Shown in pieces: positions 14,557 through 22,236 of a stretch of DNA of 35,463 nt (position 1 is its first letter; every line of letters begins with the position of its first letter). The notes below the pieces were generated by a model. The model had not been told where the DNA came from. It did not search any database and worked only from the letters and a program-made list of their open reading frames with translations. The DNA lies in contig NZ_JNJP01000039.1 in NCBI RefSeq assembly GCF_000701705.1, positions 1 to 35,463 of the forward strand, in the 5' to 3' direction. Source of the stretch: Bilophila wadsworthia ATCC 49260 (GTDB lineage Bacteria > Desulfobacterota > Desulfovibrionia > Desulfovibrionales > Desulfovibrionaceae). A program made the translations under genes and the position numbers.

Positions 14557-15878
14557 CAGGCGATCTCCTTCAGGATGGCGTCGATGTCGGCGCGGCTCCG
14601 GGTTTCCGTAACGCAGAAGAGGTAGCTGTCGGCAAGCGGGTACCACTTGGACAGATCCATGCCGAACATGATCTTCTTTTCTTCAAGGAGGCGCTTCCAC
14701 TTGGCGTCGAAACCGGCGGGAGCGGCCATCACGAACTCATTGAAGGTCTGGCCGGAATACACGGGGCGGAAACCAAGCTTGGCGAGGCCGGCCTTGAGGT
14801 ATTCGGCCTTGTCGCGGTTAAGCTGGGCCATATGGCGGAGGCCCGTGCCGCCCATGCTCGCAAGGTACATGGCGCAGGTCATGGCGCATAGCCCGGCGTT
14901 GGAGCAGATGTTGGACACGGCCTTTTCGCGGCGGATGTGCTGCTCGCGGGTGGACAGGGTGAGCACGAAGGCGCGCTTGCCCTTGTTGTCCACGGTCTGG
15001 CCCACGAGACGGCCCGGCAGGTTGCGGACGAAGGCCTTGCGGGTCGCCATAAGCCCCAGATAAGGGCCGCCGAACGCCTGGGACAGGCCGAAGCTCTGCC
15101 CTTCGCCGCACACGATATCCGCGCCTTGGCTGCCGGGGGTGGCCAGCAGGCCATAGGCCATCGCTTCGGTAAAGCCGGTGATCAACAACCCCTTGCGGGC
15201 ATGGATCCATTCGGCCTGTTCGGCAAGGTGTTCGACCACGCCGAAGACGTTGGGGGACTGCACGATCAGCGCGGCGAGTTCCGCATCGTCCTTGAGGTGC
15301 TCAAGGCTGGTGCCGCCCTCTTCGGTCATCGTAAGGTCGCGCACTTCAATGCCGTTGGCGTTGCAGTACGTGTCCAGCACCGTGCGGTAATGAGGATGCA
15401 GGGCCTGCGAAACCGCCACGGCGTTGCGCTTGGTCAGGCGGCAGGCCATCAGCGCACCTTCGGCCAGCGCGGTCGCGCCGTCGTACATGGAGGCGTTGGC
15501 CACTTCCATGCCGAGCAGACGGGCGATGAGCGTCTGGAATTCAAAGATGCCCTGCAGCGTACCCTGGCTGATTTCCGGCTGGTAAGGCGTGTAGGCGGTG
15601 TAAAATTCGGAACGGCCGGCAAGGGCCGGGACAACGGCGGGGATGTAGTGCTGGTAGCTTCCCGCGCCGATCCACGCGGAACCGGCCGCGGGCATGGAAG
15701 CGGCCAGCGCTTCAGCCTGCGCCGTCAGTTCCCACTCCGTCATGGCGGTCAGAGGAAGCGCGCCTTCGTGGCGGCAATCCGCCGGGATGGAGGCAAACAG
15801 GTCCTCCACCCTGTCGGCGCCGACGACGCCGAGCATCTGCGCTTCGTCTTCCGCGGTGTGGGGGAAATAACGATGCAT
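14556..15878 (-). CDS. gcvPA: Glycine dehydrogenase (decarboxylating) subunit 1
   Basis: A 440-residue N-terminal half of the split P-protein, forming the heterodimeric glycine decarboxylase with GcvPB. Recognisable parts are the opening RYFPHTAEDEAQMLGVVG, AGSYQHYIPAVVPAL, AYTPYQPEISQGTLQGIFEF (the highly conserved region) and the later GEGQSFGLSQAFGGPYLG. The catalytic lysine is in the partner subunit, as expected. GGAG lies eight bases before the ATG, inside the end of gcvH, and the gcvH stop overlaps this start (TAATG). The downstream junction with gcvPB is equally tight, so H, PA and PB are translationally coupled. Confidence 0.97.
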   Translation of the reverse strand: MHRYFPHTAEDEAQMLGVVGADRVEDLFASIPADCRHEGALPLTAMTEWELTAQAEALAASMPAAGSAWIGAGSYQHYIPAVVPALAGRSEFYTAYTPYQPEISQGTLQGIFEFQTLIARLLGMEVANASMYDGATALAEGALMACRLTKRNAVAVSQALHPHYRTVLDTYCNANGIEVRDLTMTEEGGTSLEHLKDDAELAALIVQSPNVFGVVEHLAEQAEWIHARKGLLITGFTEAMAYGLLATPGSQGADIVCGEGQSFGLSQAFGGPYLGLMATRKAFVRNLPGRLVGQTVDNKGKRAFVLTLSTREQHIRREKAVSNICSNAGLCAMTCAMYLASMGGTGLRHMAQLNRDKAEYLKAGLAKLGFRPVYSGQTFNEFVMAAPAGFDAKWKRLLEEKKIMFGMDLSKWYPLADSYLFCVTETRSRADIDAILKEIA

Positions 15879-16255
15879 TACAGGGTCTCCAGATGCGCCT
15901 TGTATGCCGCGGCATCCAGCAGTTCGCTCACGCCCTCGGCGGATTCGATTTCGATGAGCCAGCCTTCGCCGTAGGGATCCTGATTCACTTTTTCAGGGGC
16001 ATCCACCAGCGCTTCGTTGACGGCCTTGATGGTGCCGGCGACGGGCATGAACAGAGGGCTCACGGACTTGGTGGATTCGAGCGTGCCGAACTCCTGACCC
16101 TTCTCAAAGGTGTCGCCCACGGAAGGCAGTTCCACATAGGTGAGGTCGCCGAGGGCGTTCTGGGCGTAATCGCTCACGCCGATCTTCCACGGGGCGGAGG
16201 TGCTGATCCATTCGTGATCTTCCGAGTAACGCAGTTCGGCGGGAATGTTGGACAT
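15878..16255 (-). CDS. gcvH: Glycine cleavage system H protein
   Basis: A 125-residue lipoyl carrier that shuttles the aminomethyl group between P and T proteins. It contains YSEDHEWI near the start, GVSDYAQNALGDLTYVELP, and the lipoylation site GTLESTKSVSPLFMPVAG, in which Lys63 carries lipoate. The C-terminal part has NQDPYGEGWLIEIE. The frame is open for another 46 codons upstream, but ATG 16255 has GAGAGGAA before it and matches the family start. It lies 337 nt from gcvT, a gap full of hairpins, whereas gcvPA follows with an overlap. Confidence 0.97.
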   Translation of the reverse strand: MSNIPAELRYSEDHEWISTSAPWKIGVSDYAQNALGDLTYVELPSVGDTFEKGQEFGTLESTKSVSPLFMPVAGTIKAVNEALVDAPEKVNQDPYGEGWLIEIESAEGVSELLDAAAYKAHLETL

Positions 16256-16298
16256 GATCGTGTTCCTCTCGTGCGGTTGATATTTGCGGTATGCCTCC

Positions 16299-16358
16299 GG
16301 CGGCAAAGGGCTGCCGCCCCTTGACCCCGCCCGGGGGGAATGATTCCCCCCGGACCCC
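16299..16358. repeat. GC-rich tandem hairpin repeat, family 2, copy A
   Basis: Two perfect inverted repeats in tandem: GGCGGCA with TGCCGCC (16299-16318), and an odd palindrome CCGGGGGGAAT-G-ATTCCCCCCGG (16331-16353). They are joined by CCTTGACCCCGC and followed by ACCCCCT. The build (hairpin, ACCCC-type spacer, hairpin) matches the array at 29449. It lies within the 337-nt gap between gcvT and gcvH. Confidence 0.7.
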
Positions 16359-16365
16359 CTCAAAA

Positions 16366-16420
16366 CCGTCTGTATCCGCTCCGGCCGAAACAACGTTTCA
16401 ACCGGAGCGGATACAGACGG
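16366..16420 (-). terminator. Long perfect stem-loop with U-run between gcvT and gcvH
   Basis: Arms of 19 bp (16366-16384 and 16402-16420) are perfectly complementary, and the 17-nt loop holds a further GAAAC-AAC-GTTTC hairpin. Read on the minus strand, the stem is followed by TTTT, so it could reduce transcription running from gcvT into gcvH. No other copy is present in the window. Confidence 0.6.
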
Positions 16421-16487
16421 CCCCGAGCGCGTCAGGAGTTCCCTCTTCGTTTTTCAACAAGGCTCACTCGCCTCCCCCGCCCCCATT

Positions 16488-16572
16488 ACAAACGTCTTAG
16501 GAGAGGGAGAGGTGGGTTTGGGGAGGGGAGGGAGAAGCCCTTCTTCAGAGGGCTTCTCCCTCCCCTCCCCAA
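16488..16572 (-). repeat. 3'-end hairpin repeat, copy 7, behind gcvT
   Basis: A perfect 24-bp stem (16518-16541 with 16549-16572; loop TCTTCAG) begins 20 nt past the gcvT stop on the minus strand. A C-rich tract and a short TAAGACGTTTG tail follow; the tail core seen in other copies is lost. It lies inside what would otherwise be one gcv operon. Confidence 0.82.
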
Positions 16573-16592
16573 TCTCAAAATCTTTTCCCTTC

Positions 16593-17837
16593 CTACAGGC
16601 TTCCCAGCTTCTTGCGGGCGGTGCGGGCGGGACGGATATCGGTCACGGTCTCGACCTGAATCTTACGGCGCGGGTCGGCGAGCGTAAGCTTGGTACCGTT
16701 CTCCAGCGGGCGGTTCACGCGGACAAAGCCGCAGACAAGGCCTTTGGGCGCGAAACCTTCCGGCTTTTCGGGGCTGGCGACGCTCGTAATCACGCCGTCG
16801 ACGCGCCCGATGGACACGTCCGCCACGCAGGTGAGCACGTCGCCGATGACCTCGCCATCCAGCAGGACCTGCGGATGCGTGTCGTGATCGGGAGACGTCA
16901 CCTTGCGGGGGTCAAAGCCGCAGTAGGCGTAGGTATACGTGACATTGCCGGAAGCGAGCGCTTCCTCAAGGGCGGAACGGCCAAAGAAATTCTTGGTCCA
17001 ATTGCCGTTTTCATCCTTGGGCAGGGTGAAGGGCCACGGGTTGTTCACGAACGCCCACGGGCCTATGTCCTGTTGCGAAAGCGGGAGCACAGCCCCGGCG
17101 CGCACGGAGTCGCGGGCGGCCAGACCGCAGGGGATGACGCCTTCGTCCTTCCCGGCTTCGAGAATCCGGTTCCAAATATCCACGATCTTGTCGTAGGGAA
17201 CGAAGATTTCAAAGCCCTGCTCGCCGGTATACCCCGTACGGGACAGGAAGATCGGCGTACCGTCGGCAAGGAAAATATCGCTGTTGGCAAGTTCGATGTC
17301 GCCCTTGAAGGAGAAATAGGGCAATTTGTCGAACACGGACTCGGGGTCCTTGAGAAGCTTGGTCATGACGCGGACCGTAGCCGGGCCCTGAAGGTCGAGC
17401 TTGCCGTACGTCCCGGCGAGATCGCGGATCGTTACGCTCTTGCCTTCGGAAACGGCCCATGCGCTGAGCGATTCGGCAATGCGTTCTCCCTTGCCCACAT
17501 TGAGCACCACAAAGTAACGGCCTTCGCTCAGGGGGTATACGATGGCGTCATCCACCACGCCGCCGGACGCATCGAGGAACGCGCCGTAAGCGGCACGCGG
17601 ACCGGACAAGGACAAATCCTTGGTAAAGGCCCACTGAAGCGCTTCCAGCGCGTCGGGGCCGGAAACCATGAGCCCGGCCATATGCCCGATATCGAACAGT
17701 CCGGCGTGCTGGATGACGGCGAGATGTTCCTTCACCGCGCCGGTGGGATACCAGAGCGGCATATCCCAACCGCCGAAATCAACCAGCGTGGCGCCGAGGG
17801 CCTCATGCGTTGCGTGTAATGCCGTTTGATGCAACAT
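16593..17837 (-). CDS. gcvT: Aminomethyltransferase (glycine cleavage T protein)
   Basis: A 414-residue T protein, which transfers the methylene from the aminomethyl-lipoyl arm of GcvH to tetrahydrofolate and releases ammonia. It shows VDFGGWDMPLWYPTGAVKEH (about 20-39), the conserved folate-side loop, then GLFDIGHMAGLMVSGPDA and SRTGYTGEQGFEIF, the signature of the family, and ends in a GcvT C-terminal barrel. Length is slightly above the usual 360-370. GGAG six bases before the ATG supports the start. It is preceded by the Lrp-type regulator on the same strand and followed by three stacked hairpin structures before gcvH. Confidence 0.96.
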   Translation of the reverse strand: MLHQTALHATHEALGATLVDFGGWDMPLWYPTGAVKEHLAVIQHAGLFDIGHMAGLMVSGPDALEALQWAFTKDLSLSGPRAAYGAFLDASGGVVDDAIVYPLSEGRYFVVLNVGKGERIAESLSAWAVSEGKSVTIRDLAGTYGKLDLQGPATVRVMTKLLKDPESVFDKLPYFSFKGDIELANSDIFLADGTPIFLSRTGYTGEQGFEIFVPYDKIVDIWNRILEAGKDEGVIPCGLAARDSVRAGAVLPLSQQDIGPWAFVNNPWPFTLPKDENGNWTKNFFGRSALEEALASGNVTYTYAYCGFDPRKVTSPDHDTHPQVLLDGEVIGDVLTCVADVSIGRVDGVITSVASPEKPEGFAPKGLVCGFVRVNRPLENGTKLTLADPRRKIQVETVTDIRPARTARKKLGSL

Positions 17838-17901
17838 GAATGACTCCGTTTAACAGTCCCTGTTTGTGCGAAATCCCGCGCCGCCTGTGCGACGCCAGAA
17901 A

Positions 17902-17923
17902 GCCGACGGGACGCCCCGCCGAC
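17902..17923 (-). terminator. Weak stem-loop between lrp-type gene and gcvT
   Basis: GTCGGCGGG (minus strand, 17923-17915) pairs with CCCGTCGGC (17910-17902) across a 4-nt loop, with two G-U pairs, followed by TTTCT. It may partly end the regulator's transcript. No glycine riboswitch core is visible in this 115-nt gap. Confidence 0.35.
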
Positions 17924-17952
17924 TCGAAAAACTCCGCAGACCGCCGGGGCGG

Positions 17953-18405
17953 CTACAGAATATAGGGCACCTTCAGGCTGAATCCCTTATAGACGATAAA
18001 GGTTTCGATGGAAGACACCCTGTCGTGACACTTGGAGAACTCGTTGGTGTAGAAATCCAGCAGGCCGAACTCCTCATTGAGCAGCACGGTCAGGATAAGG
18101 TCGTGCCGCCCCGTCAGGACAGCCACGGAAACCACGCCCCGCAAGTGGGAGAACACTTCGCCCTCGCCCACAAGATCCGGGGAACGCAGCTTGATCGCCA
18201 CCAGCGCCAGCGTGTGTCCGGGAAGCTTTTCCACATCGACCTGACCGCAGATGTCCAGCACGCCGTCTTCGATGAGCCGGGCTGCGCGGGTACGGACAGT
18301 CACTTCGGAGAGCCCCAGATCCGCGGCGATGTCTCGAAAAGAGGCGCGGCCATTACGCAGCGCCTTGATAATTGCCAGATTGGTTTCGTCGAGCTTGGTT
18401 TTCAT
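17953..18405 (-). CDS. Lrp/AsnC-family transcriptional regulator
   Basis: A 150-residue Lrp-type protein. The N-terminal winged helix-turn-helix reads LDETNLAIIKALRNGRASFR through AADLGLSEVTVRTRAARLIE (about 4-50). The C-terminal effector (RAM) domain follows, with GVVSVAVLTGRHDLILTVLL (about 96-115) and a final FIVYKGFSLKVPYIL. The frame extends 14 codons upstream, but the ATG at 18405 matches the family start; its ribosome-binding site (GGAA) is weak. Position directly upstream of and codirectional with gcvT suggests it senses an amino acid, plausibly glycine, and controls the cleavage genes. This is context inference. Confidence 0.88.
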   Translation of the reverse strand: MKTKLDETNLAIIKALRNGRASFRDIAADLGLSEVTVRTRAARLIEDGVLDICGQVDVEKLPGHTLALVAIKLRSPDLVGEGEVFSHLRGVVSVAVLTGRHDLILTVLLNEEFGLLDFYTNEFSKCHDRVSSIETFIVYKGFSLKVPYIL

Positions 18406-18996
18406 GACATTCCGATGGGTCGGGGACTTGCGAAAGCCGGGATACACTCCCAGAACCAGTACGCTTTTTGCAAGAACTTTTCTTTCAAAAAAGGATAGTC
18501 CTTTTCATTTTTTTATTCAACAGAAATTCCTCCTTTCTCTTTTGTTAACGATATTTTTCACAGACAATCCCTACAGGAGCGCTTTTCTCGAAAAAACAGG
18601 GGAAAAGGCTATAAAAAGTATCATATCAACGCCGTTTTTTTCTTTAAAAGTATCTTTTTTGCAAAAACGGCACGAGCATCCGACATCAAAATTTTTCCCA
18701 AAACCTTTACTCCGATCGAAAAAAAACGCAGGATAATCCATTCCCCTCTTTCGGGGCCTCTCCCGTATGGGCAGCCGCTCCGCGCCGCAAGCCCCCTTCC
18801 GCCCCGACGCATCGTGAAGAGGAGCAAGCACCTCTTTCAGACGGCCAGTTCCGGCCTTATGGCGGCGTTGGAAGGTAATCATGAAACGGGCAAAGCCATC
18901 CCCTTGATATTCGTTCCCCGTTTCGGCATTCTTTCTTTCTGAAAAAGAACGCAATCATGAATACGTGAACGGACAACCGCACATGCAAAGGACTCT
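18406..18996. other. AT-rich divergent intergenic region
   Basis: The 591 nt between the lrp-type gene and the antiporter hold no convincing gene. The part from about 18470 to 18725 is strikingly AT-rich for this genome and full of A and T runs. It contains a small hairpin AAAAGGA-TAG-TCCTTTT (18489-18505), a second inverted repeat GCCGTTTTT/AAAAACGGC (18631-18639 and 18663-18671), and a direct repeat AAAAGTATC at 18614 and 18646, 32 bp apart. These look like regulator or nucleoid-protein sites for the two divergent genes. The GC-rich remainder (18740-18960) shows nothing I can name. Confidence 0.6.
18492..18520 (-). promoter_or_regulatory. Possible promoter of the lrp-type gene
   Basis: On the minus strand TTGAAT (18515-18520) and TATCCT (18492-18497) are 17 bp apart, 87 bp upstream of the regulator's ATG. 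The -10 is moderate (4/6). The same bases can be read as a short leader ORF with a strong ribosome-binding site, so the assignment is not settled. Confidence 0.35.
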
Positions 18997-20688
18997 ATGC
19001 TGCATAACGTCGATCTCATCCTGACGCTTGCCGGTGGCCTGAGCGCAGCCCTCGTGCTCGGATTCATCACCCAGAAACTACGCATGTCCCCCATTGTGGG
19101 TTACCTGTTGGCAGGCATTATTGTAGGCCCCTATTCCCCCGGTTTCGTCGCCGATGCGGACACGGCTTCCCAATGCGCGGAAATCGGCATCATCCTGCTC
19201 ATGTTCGGCGTGGGCCTCCACTTCCATCTTAAAGACCTGCTGGCCGTCCAGCGTATCGTCCTGCCCGGCGCGGCCGCCCAGATCGGGGCGGCAACCTTGC
19301 TCGGCATGGTCGTCTCGCACGGTTTCGGCTGGTCATGGGCCGCCGGGGCGGTTTTCGGCATGGCCATCTCCGTCGCCAGTACGGTCGTCCTGACCCGCGT
19401 CCTCTCCGACAACAAAGCGCTGCACACCACAACGGGCCACGTGGCCCTCGGCTGGCTGGTGGTGGAAGATCTCTTCACCATCCTTCTGCTGGTGCTTTTG
19501 CCCGCCATCGTGGGCGGCAACGAACAGTCCGAAAGCGTCTGGCACGTCCTTGCCGTTACGACACTGAAACTCGGGGCGCTCGTGGTCTTCGCACTGGTGG
19601 TCGGCCAGCGGATCATCCCCAAGCTCCTTGCCTATGTGGCCCGCACCGGAACCCGGGATCTGTTTACCCTCTCCGTCCTTGTCCTGGCCCTCGGCGTGGC
19701 CGTGGGCGCGGCCAACTTCTTCGGCGCCTCCATGGCCCTTGGCGCCTTCCTCAGCGGCATGGTCGTCGGCCAGTCCGAATTCAGCTCGCAGGCGGCCGCA
19801 GAGGCCCTGCCCATGCGCGACGCCTTCGCCGTCCTCTTCTTCGTTTCCGTGGGGATGCTGTTCAACCCCGCCTCGCTCATCAGCGACTGGCCCCTCATCC
19901 TCGCCACGCTCGGAATCGTCCTCATCGGCAAACCCCTGGCCGCCTTCATTGTGGTCAAGCTCTTCGGCAAGCCTTTGCGCATGGCCCTTTCCGTCGCAGT
20001 CGCACTGGCGCAGATCGGCGAATTTTCCTTCATCCTCGCCGCGATGGGCGTGAGCTTCGGCGTACTGCCCAAGGAAGCTTCCAGCGCGATCATCGTGACC
20101 GCGATCGTTTCCATCACCCTCAACCCCCTGCTCTACCGGCGCATCAACGGGGCGGCCCATTGGCTGGAATCCAAAGGCATCGGGCTCCCCCGCCTCGATG
20201 AAAACGAGCTTTCCCACCCCGAAGGCGCACAGCGCATCATTGTTGTAGGGTATGGCCCCGTAGGCAAGCAGCTCACGGGCATCCTCCGCGACAACAACCT
20301 CGACGTGGTGGTCGTGGAAATGAACATCGATACCGTGCGGCAGGTCAGCGCGCTCGGCGAGAAGATCATCTACGGCGACGCCACACAACGCGAAGTCCTG
20401 CTCCATGCGGGCGCGGAAGAGGCCGAGGGGCTCATCATTTCCTCGTCGAGCGCCCCGGCCGGGGAAATCGTGGAAGTCGCCCGCGCCATCAATCCCAACC
20501 TGCGCATCCTCGTCCACACCACCTATCTGCGCGTGGCGGAAAACCTCAAGTCCGAGGGCGTATCAGCCGTCTTCTCCGGCGAACGTGAAGTCGCCGTCGC
20601 CATGACCGAACATCTGATGCGCGACTTCGGAGCCACGGACGAACAAATCGACCGCGAACGCCGCAAACTCCGCGAACGCATGGCCTGA
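18997..20688 (+). CDS. CPA2-family cation:proton antiporter with RCK (TrkA-N) domain
   Basis: A 563-residue inner-membrane exchanger of the KefB/KefC/YbaL type, moving K+ or Na+ against protons. Residues 1-390 are hydrophobic with about 12 segments, including RMSPIVGYLLAGIIVGPYSP (around 30-50), GIILLMFGVGLHF, and the ion-binding region around LGAFLSGMVVGQSEF. After a linker, residues from about 410 form a Rossmann RCK domain opening with RIIVVGYGPVGKQL (GxGxxG) and continuing VVVVEMNIDTVRQ and YGDATQREVL. This points to control by nucleotide or redox state. The protein ends in a charged helix. AAAGGA precedes the ATG. It is a single gene with its own terminator; the AT-rich region upstream probably carries its promoter. 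Confidence 0.93.
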   Translation: MLHNVDLILTLAGGLSAALVLGFITQKLRMSPIVGYLLAGIIVGPYSPGFVADADTASQCAEIGIILLMFGVGLHFHLKDLLAVQRIVLPGAAAQIGAATLLGMVVSHGFGWSWAAGAVFGMAISVASTVVLTRVLSDNKALHTTTGHVALGWLVVEDLFTILLLVLLPAIVGGNEQSESVWHVLAVTTLKLGALVVFALVVGQRIIPKLLAYVARTGTRDLFTLSVLVLALGVAVGAANFFGASMALGAFLSGMVVGQSEFSSQAAAEALPMRDAFAVLFFVSVGMLFNPASLISDWPLILATLGIVLIGKPLAAFIVVKLFGKPLRMALSVAVALAQIGEFSFILAAMGVSFGVLPKEASSAIIVTAIVSITLNPLLYRRINGAAHWLESKGIGLPRLDENELSHPEGAQRIIVVGYGPVGKQLTGILRDNNLDVVVVEMNIDTVRQVSALGEKIIYGDATQREVLLHAGAEEAEGLIISSSSAPAGEIVEVARAINPNLRILVHTTYLRVAENLKSEGVSAVFSGEREVAVAMTEHLMRDFGATDEQIDRERRKLRERMA

Positions 20689-20715
20689 TTATCCTCAACG
20701 TACCGTATATGCACA

Positions 20716-20749
20716 AACCGTGAAGGCCACATAGCCTTCACGGTTTTTT
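20716..20749 (+). terminator. Intrinsic terminator after the antiporter gene
   Basis: A perfect 12-bp stem, AACCGTGAAGGC (20716-20727) and GCCTTCACGGTT (20734-20745), has a 6-nt loop and six T (20744-20749). It is a textbook Rho-independent terminator 28 nt past the stop. Confidence 0.92.
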
Positions 20750-20928
20750 CTGAACAAGACCGCCGCGTTTTGCGTTTTCCCCCTTTCCGCCCCCATTCTT
20801 TTCATCTCCCCGTTTTTGCAAAAGTGTCGCATCTGCATCAGATTTGTCGGGCACAACCATCTAAAGTCCGTGGAAACATCATGATAGCCCGTTCTTTCAC
20901 AACCGGCGGGCACTTTGAGGAGAGAACC

Positions 20929-21810
20929 ATGACCGTATCCAAGAACGTGCTGATGGCGTTGCTGATCCTGAGCTATGCAACGTGGGGCGGCGGCATGATC
21001 GCCATGAAATACGCGTTCGAGTCGTTCACCGCCATGCAGGTGGTTTTTGCCCGCGTGGCGTTCGCCGGGGTCATCTATCTGGCGCTGTACCGCCTGTGGA
21101 GTCATATCCCCTATCAAAAGGGCGACTGGAAATACCTGCTGGCGATGGTCCTGTTCGAGCCCTGCCTGTTCTTCCTCTGCGAAACCTTCGCCATGACCTA
21201 CACCACGGCATCGCAGGGCGGCGTCATCGCGGCCTGTTTCCCCCTTTGCACCGCCGTAGCCGCATGGCTGTTCCTCGGCGAAAAGCTGACCAAGAAGACC
21301 ATTATCGCCATGCTGCTTGCCGTGGCGGGCGTGGCCGGGGCCTCCCTCGCCGCCGAAAGCTCGGATCAGGCGTCCAATCCCATTCTCGGCAACCTGCTGA
21401 TGGTCGGTGCCGTCCTGTCCGCGACGGGCTACGCCGTGTGCGTGCGCTTCATTTCCCGGCGTTACTCCTTCCTGAGCATCTCAGCCATTCAAGCGCTCGG
21501 CGGGACCATCGTATTCCTGCCTTTCGTGTTTACGACGCCCATGCCCGTCAACGTCACCATGCCCGCAATCGGCGGCCTGCTCTATATGGGCCTCGGCGTG
21601 GGTTTCCTCGTGTATCTGAGCTTCAACTTCGCGCTCAAGCATCTTGAAGCGGGCATCGTCGCCCTCTTCGGCAACCTCATCCCCGTATTCACCCTTATCT
21701 TCGCCTTTACCATCCTCGGGGAACGCCTCACGCTGGCTCAAACCCTCGGTGTCGGGCTCACGTTCTTGGGCGTCATCATTGCTGCCCTGCCAGAAAAACA
21801 ACGGCAATAA
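20929..21810 (+). CDS. EamA/DMT-family transporter
   Basis: A 293-residue inner-membrane protein made of two EamA repeats of about five helices each. The first repeat includes LSYATWGGGMIAMKYAFESF and the end motif AAWLFLGEKLTKKTIIAMLL. The second includes YMGLGVGFLVYLSFNFALKH and the equivalent FTILGERLTLAQTLGVGLTF, a clear internal duplication of the family's (F/L)LGE-L motif. The substrate is unknown; relatives export amino acids or other metabolites. The frame runs back to 20770, but GAGGAGAG directly before the ATG at 20929 sets the start. It is a lone gene between the antiporter terminator and the ATP operon. Confidence 0.9.
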   Translation: MTVSKNVLMALLILSYATWGGGMIAMKYAFESFTAMQVVFARVAFAGVIYLALYRLWSHIPYQKGDWKYLLAMVLFEPCLFFLCETFAMTYTTASQGGVIAACFPLCTAVAAWLFLGEKLTKKTIIAMLLAVAGVAGASLAAESSDQASNPILGNLLMVGAVLSATGYAVCVRFISRRYSFLSISAIQALGGTIVFLPFVFTTPMPVNVTMPAIGGLLYMGLGVGFLVYLSFNFALKHLEAGIVALFGNLIPVFTLIFAFTILGERLTLAQTLGVGLTFLGVIIAALPEKQRQ

Positions 21811-21815
21811 CCGGA

Positions 21816-21853
21816 CAGGGGAGAGAGCCTTCACACCAACGCTCTCTCCCCTG
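21816..21853 (+). terminator. Stop-proximal stem-loop after EamA gene
   Basis: A perfect 13-bp stem, CAGGGGAGAGAGC (21816-21828) and GCTCTCTCCCCTG (21841-21853), with a 12-nt loop starts 5 nt after the stop. There is no T-run; a C/T-rich stretch follows. It resembles the hairpin repeat in having a purine 5' arm and pyrimidine 3' arm, but the apex and tail differ. Confidence 0.55.
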
Positions 21854-22184
21854 CTTCAGCCCCCAGCTTCTCTTACTGCAACAAAGCCAATAAACGGATT
21901 TTTTCTCTCAGCCACCCGCCACGTCCTTTCGAAACGCTCACTCCAGCCACTCCTACCCAATCAAAGCATTTTCCCTCTCTTCCTTCATCCCTTTTCACCC
22001 GCACGCGCGTTTGCCTTTACCGATGAGGAAATCATCCTAACGCCGCCTCCCCCTTACAGGCCAGCACGCCCCAATCACGCACGATACATATTCCGCTACG
22101 GCTTCCTCTCCCCGCCATACAACGGGACTCCCTGCGTGCAGCCTCCCCAATCTTCCCCGTATAACCAATCAGCTCAACACCAAA
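21854..22184. other. Non-coding, pyrimidine-rich spacer
   Basis: Between the EamA stem-loop and the atp terminator the plus strand is C/T-rich and G-poor. It holds no credible gene (no start with a ribosome-binding site), no tRNA and no named repeat. It separates two convergent transcription units. Confidence 0.55.
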
Positions 22185-22212
22185 CAAAAAGCGCGGAGCC
22201 GAAGCCCCGCGC
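22185..22212 (-). terminator. Terminator of the ATP synthase operon
   Basis: On the minus strand GCGCGGGGC, a TTCG tetraloop and GCTCCGCGC form a 9-bp stem (one G-U pair) at 22212-22191, followed by TTTTT (22190-22186). It lies 24 nt past the atpC stop. Confidence 0.9.
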
Positions 22213-22236
22213 CCTTTAATCGTAAAACAAAACCAA

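Noticed and set aside
17838..17952. Glycine riboswitch before gcvT
   Set aside because: The gap is only 115 nt and shows none of the conserved core elements; only a weak hairpin is present.
18571..18954. 127-codon minus-strand frame in the AT-rich region
   Set aside because: No ribosome-binding site, no recognisable domain, composition changes midway, and it spans the regulatory repeats.
20831..20843. Small palindrome ATCTG-CAT-CAGAT upstream of the EamA gene as an operator
   Set aside because: Five-base arms occur often by chance and no second copy or nearby regulator supports it.
21854..22236. Small coding gene between EamA gene and atpC
   Set aside because: Open frames there lack ribosome-binding sites and recognisable sequence, and they run through the terminators.
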